This document shows positions 52,388-61,814 of a stretch of DNA of 64,000 nt, one piece after another. The notes under the pieces were generated by a model, which saw only the letters and a list, made by a program, of their open reading frames with translations, searched no databases and was not told where the DNA came from. Made by a program: the position numbers and the translations under genes. The first letter of the stretch is position 1. Every line of letters starts with the position of its first letter. The stretch is from Rhizobium sp. 007 (lineage in GTDB: Bacteria > Pseudomonadota > Alphaproteobacteria > Rhizobiales > Rhizobiaceae), in contig NZ_CP064187.1 in NCBI RefSeq assembly GCF_015353075.1, forward strand, positions 2,542,001-2,606,000, in the 5' to 3' direction.

Positions 52388-52804
52388 ATGGCGAGCCCCG
52401 TCAGCGAAACACCCGCCGCCTCCCCGGAGGAAACCGCCGCCTACTACGCCCGCAAGCTCGCCTTCGAAACGGACTGCTGGGACGTCCAGGCCTCCATTTC
52501 CTCGGGCAAGGCTGACTTCGTCCTTATCGACGTTCGATCCCCGGCGCTCTTTTCCCGCTCGCATGTGCCGGGCGCGATCAACCTGCCGCATGGCAAGATG
52601 ACCGCCCACCGCATGTCGGCGTGGCCGGCCGATACGCTCTTCGTCGTCTATTGCGCCGGGCCCCATTGCAACGGCACCGACAAGGCGGCGCTGCGCCTGG
52701 CGCGGCTCGGCCTCTCCGTCAAGGTCATGATCGGTGGCATGACCGGCTGGGCTGACGAGGGCTTCGCCTTTACGGACGGTGAAGCCCCAATGGCCGCGCA
52801 GTGA
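52388..52804 (+). CDS. Rhodanese-like sulfurtransferase
   Basis: 138 residues. A single rhodanese domain with DVRSPALFSRSHVPGAINLPH and the active-site loop YCAGPHCNGTDKAA, whose first Cys would carry the persulfide. There is no signal peptide. It is the first intact core gene right of the transposon and was originally divergent from the split regulator, so its promoter region is now only 137 bases from the element. Confidence 0.9.
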   Translation: MASPVSETPAASPEETAAYYARKLAFETDCWDVQASISSGKADFVLIDVRSPALFSRSHVPGAINLPHGKMTAHRMSAWPADTLFVVYCAGPHCNGTDKAALRLARLGLSVKVMIGGMTGWADEGFAFTDGEAPMAAQ

Positions 52805-52915
52805 CGGACCTCCTTTAACGCTATTGCGGATGCGTATTTCGCAAAATGGAGCTATGGTTCTTTGCGTTTGGGCAGGTATCGGCCGGGGATGCCGCAGTGG
52901 GAGGAATAGACGGTT

Positions 52916-53968
52916 TTGGAACGAACCAAAGATCTGAACAGCACCTCCGCTCGCGCGGAAACCGGCGCGGTTGCGCCGGCATCGTCGTCCTCTGCCCGTC
53001 CGGGGGTCGTGGCAGCTGCCGTTTACCAGCAGGGACAGCGCATCCGCGATATCCGGATAGAAGAGGCCGGCGAATGGCGAACGCACGAGAATGCAGTCGT
53101 CTGGATCGGATTGCACGAGCCGGACGAGATGCTGCTGCACCAGGTACAGGCCGAATTCAATCTCCACCCACTGGCGATCGAGGATGCTGCCCAGCCGCAT
53201 CAGCGCCCGAAGCTGGAGATTTATGGCGACGCCATGTTCATTGTTGCCCGTACCGCCCACATGAAGGACGGCGAAATCGTCTTCGGCGAAACCCATCTTT
53301 TCGTCGGCCGGGGCTATGTCGTTTCCGTGCGCCATGGCGCATCGTCCTCTTACCTGGCGGTGCGGCAGCGGTGCGAGGCGACGCCGGCCGCGCTCGCCCA
53401 TGGGGAGAACTACATTCTCTATTCCATCCTCGATTTCATCGTCGACAACTACATGCCGGTGATCGAAGTGGTGCAGGAAGAAGTCGAGACGCTCGAAGAT
53501 CTGATGCTGCGCGAACAGCTTACAAAGGTCGACATCGAGCGCCTCTACATGCTACGGCGCAAGCTGCTGCGGCTGCGCAATGCCGTCGTGCCGCTCGTGG
53601 ACGTCTGTCGCCGCTATGAGCATATCGACCTTCCGGGTATGGACTCGACGCTTCAATCGCTGTTTCGCGACGTCACAGACCATGTGCGCCGGGTCCAGGA
53701 GGATATCGACGCGCTGCGTGAAGTCCTCGCCTTCGCCTTCGAAGCCAGCGTGATGATCGGCCAGACCGAACAGACCGCGATTGCCCGCAAGCTCGCCGCC
53801 TGGGCGGCGATCCTTGCTGTTCCGACGGCGATCGCCGGTATCTACGGGATGAATTTCAACGATATGCCGGAACTGAAATTCCAGTACGGCTATTTCGTGG
53901 TGCTGGGCGTGATCGCAACCTTATGCGTAACGCTCTTCGCCTTGTTCCGCCGGGCGAAGTGGCTGTAG
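52916..53968 (+). CDS. corA: CorA-family magnesium/cobalt transporter
   Basis: 350 residues with a TTG start after GGGAGGAATAGACGGT. A large cytoplasmic domain contains the long charged stalk helix (EVVQEEVETLEDLMLREQLTK region). Two C-terminal membrane helices follow, the first ending in the YGMNF selectivity motif. CorA forms pentameric channels for Mg2+ and related ions. A short hairpin without a T-run (53975-54000) follows the stop and may be a shared terminator with the convergent dehydrogenase gene. Confidence 0.93.
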   Translation: MERTKDLNSTSARAETGAVAPASSSSARPGVVAAAVYQQGQRIRDIRIEEAGEWRTHENAVVWIGLHEPDEMLLHQVQAEFNLHPLAIEDAAQPHQRPKLEIYGDAMFIVARTAHMKDGEIVFGETHLFVGRGYVVSVRHGASSSYLAVRQRCEATPAALAHGENYILYSILDFIVDNYMPVIEVVQEEVETLEDLMLREQLTKVDIERLYMLRRKLLRLRNAVVPLVDVCRRYEHIDLPGMDSTLQSLFRDVTDHVRRVQEDIDALREVLAFAFEASVMIGQTEQTAIARKLAAWAAILAVPTAIAGIYGMNFNDMPELKFQYGYFVVLGVIATLCVTLFALFRRAKWL

Positions 53969-54012
53969 CCGCGGCTCCCGCCAGAATGCTCTGACGGGAG
54001 TGGAGAGCCGGC

Positions 54013-55023
54013 TCAAAACTCGATGACGATCTTTCCGAAAGGGCCGCGATCGAGGTGCTGAAGCGCCTTTGGCAGTTCGTCGAAGCTGTAGCGCTTGTCG
54101 ATCACCGGCTTCAGGCCGGTGCGGTCGACGGCGCGGACCAGGTCCTCCAGCGCGCGGCGGTGTCCCACACTGAGGCCCTGTACCGTCGGCGACTTCAATA
54201 GCAGCGATTGCACCGGCGCAGATAGATCGAAGCCATCCATGACACCGATCACCGAAATCCGGCCGTTGACCGCCACAGCCTTTAGGGACTCGCCGAAATT
54301 GGCGCCGGCTGCGATTTCGAAGATGTGGTCGGCGCCGTAATCCTCCGTCAGTTCGAGGACGCTTTCGGCCCAATTCTCCCTGCCGATCCCATGATCGGCG
54401 CCGAGAGCACGGGCGCGCTCGAGCTTCTCGGCATTTGCCGAGGTGATGATGACTTCGGCACCGTGCATCTTGGCAAGTTGAAGACCGAAGAGCGCCACCC
54501 CTCCGGTTCCCTGAATGACCACCTTGTCGCCCGCCTTCAGCCTGCCGAGTTCGATGAGCGCGAACCACGCCGTCAGACCTGCGCACGGCAGCGTGCTCGC
54601 CTCAACGGCATCGAGCGTCTTGGGCGCGTGAACGAACCAGTCCTCGGAAAAGGTCACATACTCGGAAAGCACGCCCGGGTAATATCCGCCGAGCGTCTTG
54701 TAGGGCGGATGGCGGGCATCGCCGAGGCCTGGCCCGTTGATGCGCCCGGGAAGAAAGGTCGTGATGACGCGGTCGCCCGGCTTGAAGCGCGTGACGCCGG
54801 GGCCGACAGCTTCGACCACGCCGGCAAGGTCCGATGCCGGAACGAACGGAAACTGCAGCGGCAGACCCATTCCGGTCTCCAGCACCAGCTTGTCGCGATA
54901 GTTCAGCGATACGGCCTCGGCACGGACCAGCACCTTGTTGCCGCTCGCCTCTTCGACCGCCGCTTCACGCACCATCAGATTCGTCGGTCCGATATTGTCG
55001 ATCGACCATTGCTTTGCCAACAT
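54013..55023 (-). CDS. Zinc-independent MDR-family NAD(P)-dependent oxidoreductase
   Basis: 336 residues from the ATG after GAGTGAGAAG. The GroES-like N-terminal domain has LNYRDKLVLETG and PASDLAGVVEAVG. The nucleotide-binding domain has VVIQGTGGVALFGLQLAK. The zinc ligands of true alcohol dehydrogenases are absent, placing it among quinone-reductase-like or enoyl-reductase MDR proteins. It is divergent from a LysR gene, a frequent regulator-target pair. Confidence 0.9.
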   Translation of the reverse strand: MLAKQWSIDNIGPTNLMVREAAVEEASGNKVLVRAEAVSLNYRDKLVLETGMGLPLQFPFVPASDLAGVVEAVGPGVTRFKPGDRVITTFLPGRINGPGLGDARHPPYKTLGGYYPGVLSEYVTFSEDWFVHAPKTLDAVEASTLPCAGLTAWFALIELGRLKAGDKVVIQGTGGVALFGLQLAKMHGAEVIITSANAEKLERARALGADHGIGRENWAESVLELTEDYGADHIFEIAAGANFGESLKAVAVNGRISVIGVMDGFDLSAPVQSLLLKSPTVQGLSVGHRRALEDLVRAVDRTGLKPVIDKRYSFDELPKALQHLDRGPFGKIVIEF

Positions 55024-55125
55024 TCTTCTCACTCCATTCGGTTGACGGAGCCGAAGCATATCGTTGAAATTTGATCGACAGTTGCGTTATTAATTCCACA
55101 AAATGTTGCCCTAAAGGATCCAATA

Positions 55126-56025
55126 ATGGAACAACTCAAAGGCATATCGGTGTTTGTCGAGGTCGCGGAAGCAGGCGGCTTTTCCGCAGCCGCCGAGCGG
55201 CTTCATTTGACGCGCTCAGCCGTCGGAAAGACGATCGCACGGCTGGAACAGAGGCTTGGTGTGCGCCTGTTTCACCGCACGACCAGAGCGCAGAGCCTGA
55301 CGGAGGAAGGCCAGTTCTTTTACGAGCACTGCCTGCGCGCGGTCGAGGAGATCACGCGTGGCGAAGCGCTTCTCGAAAGCGGCAAGCGGGAGGTGCGCGG
55401 GCGCCTGCGGGTCACAATGCCGGTTCTTTTCGGCCGTCAGTGTGTGGCGCCGATACTCATCAAGCTGCTCGACGAACATCCCCATCTCGAACTTGATCTT
55501 TCCTTCAACGACCGAATCGTGGATCTGGTCGAAGACGGCTTCGATATTGCCGTGCGCAACGGCCCTCTTGGGGACTATCCCGGCCTGATGGTGCGCGTCA
55601 TCGCCCAGCAGCGCATGACGGTTTGCGCCTCGCCGGGCTACCTCGAACGCCGCGGCATTCCAGCCAAGCTCGAAGACCTCGAAACCCATGACGGCATCGT
55701 CTATGGGAGGCAGGATCGAAACCGCACCTGGATATTCCCGACAAACGCCGAACCCTTCCGGCAGGTGTTGCCGCGATCGCGGCTGCGACTCGACGATCTT
55801 GCCACCATCGCCGACGCCGCGGCACAAGGCGTCGGCCTTGCCTGGCTACCGTGCTGGCTCGTGCGGGACCGCGTTGCATCCGGCGAGCTTCGCCGGGTCC
55901 TGACCGATATTGCGGCTGTTGCCTTTGACGCCAATGTCGTCTGGGTAAAGTCGCCTGCAATGCAGCCGAAGGTTCGGCTCGTAATCGACACCTTGGCCGC
56001 GAAGCTCCCGGCTCTCATGAGTTAG
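55126..56025 (+). CDS. LysR-family transcription regulator
   Basis: 299 residues. The N-terminal winged helix is typical (FVEVAEAGGFSAAAERLHLTRSAVGKTIARLE), followed by the substrate-binding domain (RGRLRVTMPVLFGRQ; DIAVRNGPLGDYPGL). It is divergent from the MDR oxidoreductase with a 102-base AT-richer gap, so it probably controls that gene in response to an unknown ligand. Confidence 0.92.
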   Translation: MEQLKGISVFVEVAEAGGFSAAAERLHLTRSAVGKTIARLEQRLGVRLFHRTTRAQSLTEEGQFFYEHCLRAVEEITRGEALLESGKREVRGRLRVTMPVLFGRQCVAPILIKLLDEHPHLELDLSFNDRIVDLVEDGFDIAVRNGPLGDYPGLMVRVIAQQRMTVCASPGYLERRGIPAKLEDLETHDGIVYGRQDRNRTWIFPTNAEPFRQVLPRSRLRLDDLATIADAAAQGVGLAWLPCWLVRDRVASGELRRVLTDIAAVAFDANVVWVKSPAMQPKVRLVIDTLAAKLPALMS

Positions 56026-56153
56026 CGAAGAAAGTCTCGGAACCCTCTGAATTTTTTGGTGTATTCACTGGAAATAGTGCGTTTCCGCCGTATATCCCTT
56101 TCCTTGTTACGCCGAAATGGGGTAACTGAAACGGAACCGGAGTCTCCTGTCTC

Positions 56154-57662
56154 GTGAGCAAAGCCTGCAACGGTGCGGACCTGACGAATTGCGACGGGGG
56201 AGCTATCCTTCAGCGCGCCGCCATCCAGCCCTTCGGTTTCCTGCTTGCAGCTTCCGCCGACTGGAGAATCGTCCGCGCGTCGGCCAATCTCGAACAGTTT
56301 CTTGGCGTAGGCTGCGAACAGGTGCTTCGGCAGCCCCTCTCCGGCATCATCATGTCCAGGACGCTGCACACGATCCGCAACCGGCTGACCGTCATCCGAG
56401 GTCCGGTCATGTTCGAGCGGCTGTCCGGCATCGCCTTTGCGGAGGGCGGCCCCATTTTCGACGTGGCTCTGCACTGCAGCGAGGGTGAGTTCGTCATCGA
56501 GGCCGAACCGTCGCAGCGCGAGGGCCAAGGCGGCTCGACGCTGTCGATGCCCGCCATGATGGCGCGCATCGACCAAGCGCAGACCCTGGAAGCCTTTTTC
56601 CGCGAGAGCGCCCGGCAAGCGCGCGGCATTACCGGCTTCGACCGCGTGATGGTCTACCGCTTCGATGACGAAGGGTCCGGCGAAATCGTGGCGGAAGCCG
56701 CGAGATCCGGCATAGGATCCTTGCTTGGCCTTCACTTTCCGGCCACCGACATTGCGGCCCAGGAGCGCGCCTTCTATGCCCGCAATCTCTTCCGCATCAT
56801 CGCCGATGTCGATGCCGCGCCGGTTCCGGTCGTGCCGGAACTCGACGCGCACGGCCGGGCGATCGATCTTTCCCTGTCGCTCCTGCGTGCGAGCCCGTCG
56901 GGCCATATCGACCACCTGAAGGACATGGGCGTCGCCGCCTCGTTTTCGGTTCCGATCGTCGTGGATGGCAGGCTCTGGGGCCTGTTTGCCTGCCATCATT
57001 ATGCTGCCCGCCTGCTCCCCGTCGAACGGCGCTTGACGGCGGAACTCTTCGCCCAGATGTTCGCCTCGCGGCTCGAAACCCGGGAGTGCCGGCTAGCGCT
57101 GGAATTCGAAACCGGGGCGCGAAAGATCGTCGAGCGGCTGTTGGCCGCCGTTGCGGACAATACCGGCCTGCCCGATGATCCGGCCTGGCTGGCCGAAGTG
57201 ATCGCGGGCGCTGTTCCGGCAGACGGCATCGGCGTCTGGATCGGTGGCCGCACGGCGCTTTCAGGGCTCGCTCCCACTCAGCAGCAATTCTCTGCGCTGA
57301 TCGATACGCTGAACCGCAAGGTATCCGGCCATGTATTCGCGACCGATCGTGTTGCCGAACTCTGGCCCGAGGCGGAATTGAATGGCGACGTCGCCGGATT
57401 GATGGCCATTCCGACCTCGCAGCCACCGCGCGATTATATCGTATTCTTCCGCCAGGAAATGCTGCGAACGGTTCATTGGGCTGGCGGTTCGCCAGGGCCA
57501 GCAGAACACGACGCCGACAGCCACGCCCTCACCTTCCACAAGAGCTTCCAGGCCTGGTCTGAACTGATGCGCGGACGATCGCTGCCGTTTTCCGCGACGC
57601 AACGCCATGGCGCGGAGACGATCGGCGTGACGCTTGAAGCCATTCGCCGCCTGACCGGGTGA
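56154..57662 (+). CDS. Bacteriophytochrome photosensory core without output domain
   Basis: 502 residues in the order PAS, GAF, PHY. The chromophore Cys is residue 13 (LTNCDGGA). The GAF domain has the FPATDIAAQERAFY motif (PASDIP in most family members), RIIADVD and GLFACHH, the residues around biliverdin. The PHY domain ends ELMRGRSLPFSATQRHG. The protein then stops where a histidine kinase would normally begin, so it has no phospho-acceptor or ATPase domain. No haem oxygenase or response regulator gene is adjacent. It could act by binding a separate partner. Confidence 0.85.
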   Translation: MSKACNGADLTNCDGGAILQRAAIQPFGFLLAASADWRIVRASANLEQFLGVGCEQVLRQPLSGIIMSRTLHTIRNRLTVIRGPVMFERLSGIAFAEGGPIFDVALHCSEGEFVIEAEPSQREGQGGSTLSMPAMMARIDQAQTLEAFFRESARQARGITGFDRVMVYRFDDEGSGEIVAEAARSGIGSLLGLHFPATDIAAQERAFYARNLFRIIADVDAAPVPVVPELDAHGRAIDLSLSLLRASPSGHIDHLKDMGVAASFSVPIVVDGRLWGLFACHHYAARLLPVERRLTAELFAQMFASRLETRECRLALEFETGARKIVERLLAAVADNTGLPDDPAWLAEVIAGAVPADGIGVWIGGRTALSGLAPTQQQFSALIDTLNRKVSGHVFATDRVAELWPEAELNGDVAGLMAIPTSQPPRDYIVFFRQEMLRTVHWAGGSPGPAEHDADSHALTFHKSFQAWSELMRGRSLPFSATQRHGAETIGVTLEAIRRLTG

Positions 57663-57685
57663 GGCAGCACCACTGACGAGGGCTG

Positions 57686-58330
57686 TCAGGCCGGGCGAAC
57701 CATCAGCCCGCCGATGAAGAGCTGCTCGAGGAAGCGCGCCGCATCCTCGAAGCGCCCTGCCCCGGCATGCTCCTGTCCGAGCACGGCGCGCACCTGGACG
57801 TCGAAGTCGGCATAATGCTGCGTTGTCGACCAGATCGAAAAGATCAGATGGTAGGGATCGCATTTGGCGATCTTGCCGGCCTTCGCCCAGGCGCGGATGA
57901 CCTCGGCCTTCTCATCGACGAGCTGCTTCAGCGGACCCTTCAGCTCGTCTTCGATATGCGGCGCGCCCTGCAGCACCTCGTTTGCAAACAGCCGGCTTTC
58001 TCGAGGAAAGTCGCGCGCCAATTCCAGCTTGCGGCGAATATAGCTGCGGATTTCGGTCTCCGGATTGCCCTCGGCATTGAAGGCGCGAAGCGGCTCAAGC
58101 CAAGTATAGAGCACCCGGTCGATCAGCGCCCGGTGCATCGCCTCCTTGGTACGGAAGTAATAGAGCAGGTTCGGCTTCGACATGCCGGCCACCTCAGCGA
58201 TCTGGTCGATCGTCGAGCCGCGGAAACCCCTGGCGGAAAACACATCGAGCGCAGCTTCCAGAATCTGCTCTTCCTTCTCCTCCTGGATCCGCGTGCGCCG
58301 CTGGGTCTTCGCTGCTCTCGGAATTGCCAT
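57686..58330 (-). CDS. TetR-family regulator, RutR-like, of pyrimidine breakdown
   Basis: 214 residues. The N-terminal helix-turn-helix is clear (STIDQIAEVAGMSKPNLLYYFRTKEAM). The C-terminal ligand domain has LARDFPRESRLFANEVLQGAPHI and FSIWSTTQHYADFDVQ, as in RutR-type regulators that sense uracil or related pyrimidines. It is divergent from the amidohydrolase operon, with a palindromic candidate operator between them. Confidence 0.88.
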   Translation of the reverse strand: MAIPRAAKTQRRTRIQEEKEEQILEAALDVFSARGFRGSTIDQIAEVAGMSKPNLLYYFRTKEAMHRALIDRVLYTWLEPLRAFNAEGNPETEIRSYIRRKLELARDFPRESRLFANEVLQGAPHIEDELKGPLKQLVDEKAEVIRAWAKAGKIAKCDPYHLIFSIWSTTQHYADFDVQVRAVLGQEHAGAGRFEDAARFLEQLFIGGLMVRPA

Positions 58331-58466
58331 CTGGCTCTCGTTTCCCCTTGAAATTCAATTGCTTCAGTCGAACGGTTCCTTCTGCCGTCCTTTTGAGCAA
58401 CTCCCTGCAATTTTGTCTGAATTTTTCCTGATTTTCGTCTTGAGCCCGGCGCGGGAAGCTGTAATG

Positions 58467-58482
58467 TTTACCAATCGGTCAA
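58467..58482. promoter_or_regulatory. Candidate RutR-like operator
   Basis: TTTACCAATCGGTCAA is a near-palindrome with two differences from TTGACCA-N2-TGGTCAA, the RutR-type site as I remember it. It lies between the divergent TetR gene and hyuC, and its left part recurs before preT. Confidence 0.6.
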
Positions 58483-58621
58483 ATTATCTGTCAGATGCAA
58501 AACAAAGGCAACTGGCGATTTTCCGGCGTAACAAAACAAACAAGCGCGCCGGGAATTGACGATGGGAACAGACGGCGCATGTTCTTTGCATGACCGTAAA
58601 AAACAGGTGAGGATTTCAGAC

Positions 58622-59875
58622 ATGGTGGCAGCACCAGGCGAGAATATGCGCGTCAACGGAGACCGTCTCTGGGACAGTCTCATGGACATGGCAAAGATCG
58701 GCCCCGGAATTGCCGGCGGCAATAATCGCCAGACGCTGACGGACTCCGATGCCGAAGGCCGCAGCCTCTTCCGCACATGGTGCGAAGCCGCAGGCCTGAC
58801 CGTCGGCGTCGACAAGATGGGCACGATGTTCGCAACCCGTCCTGGCACCGATCCCGATGCGCTCCCCGTTTATGTCGGCTCGCATCTCGACACCCAGCCA
58901 ACCGGCGGCAAATATGATGGTGTGCTCGGCGTGCTCGGTGCGCTCGAAGTCGTCCGTACGATGAACGACCTCGGCATCAGGACGAAGCACCCGATCGTCG
59001 TCACCAACTGGACCAATGAGGAAGGCGCCCGTTTCGCCCCGGCCATGCTTGCCTCCGGCGTTTTCGCCGGCGTTCACACGCTAGACTATGCCTATGGCCG
59101 CAAGGATCCCGAGGGCAAGACGTTCGGCGACGAGCTGAAGCGCATTGGCTGGCTCGGCGACGAAGAAGTCGGCGCCCGCAAGATGCACGCCTATTTCGAA
59201 TATCACATCGAGCAGGGTCCGATCCTCGAAGCCGAGGAGAAGCAGATCGGCGTCGTCACCCACTGTCAGGGGCTCTGGTGGCTCGAATTCACGCTGACCG
59301 GCAGGGAAGCCCATACGGGCTCGACGCCGATGAACATGCGCGTCAATGCCGGGCTTGCCATGGCGCGCATCTTCGAGATGGTACAAGGGGTTGCCATGAG
59401 CGAGCAGCCGGGCGCCGTCGGCGGCGTCGGCCAGGTGCTCTTCTCGCCGAACTCCCGCAACGTGCTGCCCGGCAAGGTGATCTTTACCGTCGACATCCGC
59501 TCGCCTGACAAGGAAAAGCTCGACCGCATGCGCGCCAAGATCGAGGCCGAAGCGCCGAAGATCGCCGATGCACTGGGCGTCGGCTGTTCGATCGAGGCGA
59601 TCGGCCATTTCGAACCGGTGACCTTCGATCCGAAGCTCGTCACCGCCGTGCGCGACGCCGCCGAAAGGCTCGGCTACAGCCACATGAACCTCATCTCCGG
59701 CGCCGGCCACGACGCCTGCTGGGCTGCCAAGGTCGCGCCGACGACGATGATCATGTGCCCCTGCGTCGGCGGCCTGTCGCACAACGAGGCGGAGGAGATT
59801 TCCAAGGAATGGGCGACCGCCGGTGCGGACGTGCTGTTTCATGCCGTAGCCGAGACGGCGGAGATCGTCAGATGA
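58622..59875 (+). CDS. hyuC: M20-family N-carbamoyl amino acid amidohydrolase
   Basis: 417 residues. Metal ligands of the dinuclear site are visible: His and Asp in GSHLDTQPTGGKYDGVLG, the Glu pair in TNEEGARF, His in EYHIEQGP and His in GLSHNEAEE. GAGHDACW is also conserved. In the reductive pathway this enzyme releases CO2 and ammonia from N-carbamoyl-beta-alanine, the third step. Allantoate or hydantoin-derived substrates cannot be excluded. Its stop overlaps the next gene (ATGA). Confidence 0.9.
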   Translation: MVAAPGENMRVNGDRLWDSLMDMAKIGPGIAGGNNRQTLTDSDAEGRSLFRTWCEAAGLTVGVDKMGTMFATRPGTDPDALPVYVGSHLDTQPTGGKYDGVLGVLGALEVVRTMNDLGIRTKHPIVVTNWTNEEGARFAPAMLASGVFAGVHTLDYAYGRKDPEGKTFGDELKRIGWLGDEEVGARKMHAYFEYHIEQGPILEAEEKQIGVVTHCQGLWWLEFTLTGREAHTGSTPMNMRVNAGLAMARIFEMVQGVAMSEQPGAVGGVGQVLFSPNSRNVLPGKVIFTVDIRSPDKEKLDRMRAKIEAEAPKIADALGVGCSIEAIGHFEPVTFDPKLVTAVRDAAERLGYSHMNLISGAGHDACWAAKVAPTTMIMCPCVGGLSHNEAEEISKEWATAGADVLFHAVAETAEIVR

Positions 59876-60153
59876 CGGCCGATGCGGATGCCGATCTGAA
59901 TACCATGACGCATGCGGAATTGCTTTCGGCAGCCCGCGCCATGCGCCGTGCGATCCGCACCCACCGGGATACGTCCATGCACGAGCTCTGTTGGCATCAC
60001 CCCGACATGTGGGCGCTTCTGCCGGATTCACCCACAGGCGGCCAGATCGTGCCGGATTGGCCCCAGTTCATGCGCGGCTGCATCCGCTACCGCCAGTCAT
60101 TGGATAAACAGCTTGCGCAGGCACCGCGCAGCGCCAGGGAGTTCGGAGAATGA
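59872..60153 (+). CDS. Small conserved protein of the pyrimidine operon
   Basis: 93 residues, coupled by ATGA overlaps to hyuC upstream and hydA downstream. It contains a long basic helix (LLSAARAMRRAIRTHRD) and an aromatic segment with HELCWHHPDMWALLP. No family name is known to me. The position, locked between two enzymes of one pathway, suggests a role in that pathway. Confidence 0.75.
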   Translation: MTADADADLNTMTHAELLSAARAMRRAIRTHRDTSMHELCWHHPDMWALLPDSPTGGQIVPDWPQFMRGCIRYRQSLDKQLAQAPRSAREFGE

Positions 60154-61604
60154 GCACAGTCATCAAGGGCGGAACCATCGTCACGGCCGACCTCACCTAC
60201 ACGGCCGATGTGAAGATCGAAGACGGCAGGATTGTCGAGATCGGACCGAACCTTTCCGGCAATGAGACGCTGGATGCGTCCGGTTGCTACGTGATGCCGG
60301 GCGGCATCGACCCACATACGCATCTCGAAATGCCGTTCATGGGCACCTACTCCTCCGACGATTTCGAGAGCGGCACGCGCGCGGCCCTTTCCGGCGGCAC
60401 GACGATGGTGGTCGATTTCGCCCTGCCCTCGCCCGGCCAGTCGCTACTTGAAGCGCTGACGATGTGGGATAACAAATCGACCCGCGCCAACTGCGACTAT
60501 TCCTTCCATATGGCGATCACCTGGTGGAGTGAGCAGGTCTTCAATGAGATGAAGACCGTCGTCCAGGATAAGGGCATCAACACCTTCAAGCATTTCATGG
60601 CCTACAAGGGTGCGCTGATGGTGGACGACGACGAGATGTATTCCTCCTTCCGGCGCTGCGCCGAACTCGGCGCGCTGCCGCTGGTCCACGCCGAAAACGG
60701 CGACGTCGTCGCGCAATTGCAGGCAAAGCTCATGGCCGAAGGCAACAACGGCCCGGAAGCGCACGCCTATTCCCGGCCGCCTGAAGTGGAAGGCGAGGCG
60801 ACCAACCGCGCCATCATGATTGCCGACATGGCCGGCTGCCCCGTCTATATCGTCCACACCTCCTGCGAACAGGCGCACGAAGCGATTCGCCGCGCCCGCC
60901 AGAAAGGCATCCGCGCCTATGGCGAGCCGCTCATCCAGCACCTGACGCTCGACGAGACGGAGTATTTCAACAAGGACTGGGATCACGCCGCCCGCCGCGT
61001 CATGTCACCGCCCTTCCGCAACAAGCAGCATCAGGATAGCCTCTGGGCTGGCCTTGCCTCCGGCTCGCTACAGGTCGTCGCGACCGACCATTGCGCTTTC
61101 ACGACCGACCAGAAGCGTTTCGGCGTCGGCGATTTCACCAAGATCCCGAACGGCACCGGCGGCCTTGAAGACCGCATGCCGATGCTCTGGACCTATGGCA
61201 TCAATACCGGCCGGCTGACGATGAACGAATTCGTCGCCGTGACCTCGACGAACATCGCGAAGATCCTCAACATCTATCCGAAGAAGGGCGCGATCCTCGT
61301 TGGTGCCGACGCGGATCTCGTCGTCTGGGACCCGAAGCGCGCAAAGACCATCACCTCGAAAAACCAGCAGTCGGCCATCGACTACAACGTCTTCGAAGGC
61401 AAGCAGGTCACCGGCCTGCCGCGCTACACGCTGACGCGCGGCGTCGTCGCCATTGAAGAGGACACGATCAAGACCCGCGAGGGCCATGGCGAATTCGTCA
61501 AGCGCGAACCGGTCACCGCCGTCAGCAAGGCGCTGTCGACCTGGAAGGAAGTCACCGCGCCGCGCAAGGTCGAGCGCACCGGCATTCCGGCAAGCGGCGT
61601 GTGA
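60150..61604 (+). CDS. hydA: Dihydropyrimidinase/hydantoinase
   Basis: 484 residues of the amidohydrolase superfamily. Metal ligands: HTH in GGIDPHTHLEMP, the carbamylated Lys in TFKHFMAYKGAL (one of its two Lys), His in LVHAENGD and IVHTSCEQ, and Asp in VATDHCAF. It opens the ring of dihydrouracil or dihydrothymine, the second step after PreTA. Full length with no damage. Confidence 0.94.
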   Translation: MSTVIKGGTIVTADLTYTADVKIEDGRIVEIGPNLSGNETLDASGCYVMPGGIDPHTHLEMPFMGTYSSDDFESGTRAALSGGTTMVVDFALPSPGQSLLEALTMWDNKSTRANCDYSFHMAITWWSEQVFNEMKTVVQDKGINTFKHFMAYKGALMVDDDEMYSSFRRCAELGALPLVHAENGDVVAQLQAKLMAEGNNGPEAHAYSRPPEVEGEATNRAIMIADMAGCPVYIVHTSCEQAHEAIRRARQKGIRAYGEPLIQHLTLDETEYFNKDWDHAARRVMSPPFRNKQHQDSLWAGLASGSLQVVATDHCAFTTDQKRFGVGDFTKIPNGTGGLEDRMPMLWTYGINTGRLTMNEFVAVTSTNIAKILNIYPKKGAILVGADADLVVWDPKRAKTITSKNQQSAIDYNVFEGKQVTGLPRYTLTRGVVAIEEDTIKTREGHGEFVKREPVTAVSKALSTWKEVTAPRKVERTGIPASGV

Positions 61605-61631
61605 TCGGAAGGGATGTCGAGCGTGCGGGAT

Positions 61632-61810
61632 ACTCCCTTCTGCCCCTTCGTGACATCTCCCCCACAAAAAGGGAGAGCGGGAACATGCGGCTACCGCATC
61701 ACCGTAGTTGAACGGCACAATGCGCCCGGCGCTTTCATGGGGATCGACGAGCGTCCTCCATCCGATCTGCCCCCTTGTGGGGGAGATGCCCGGAAGGGCA
61801 GAGGGGGGTA
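61632..61810. repeat. Long inverted repeat of rhizobial type
   Basis: Two arms of about 45 bases (61632-61677 and 61765-61810) are inverted and similar, each with CATCTCCCCCACAA and a run of G or C beside it. They could form a large hairpin between the convergent hydA and cupin genes and may act as a transcription end. Confidence 0.65.
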
Positions 61811-61814
61811 TTTT

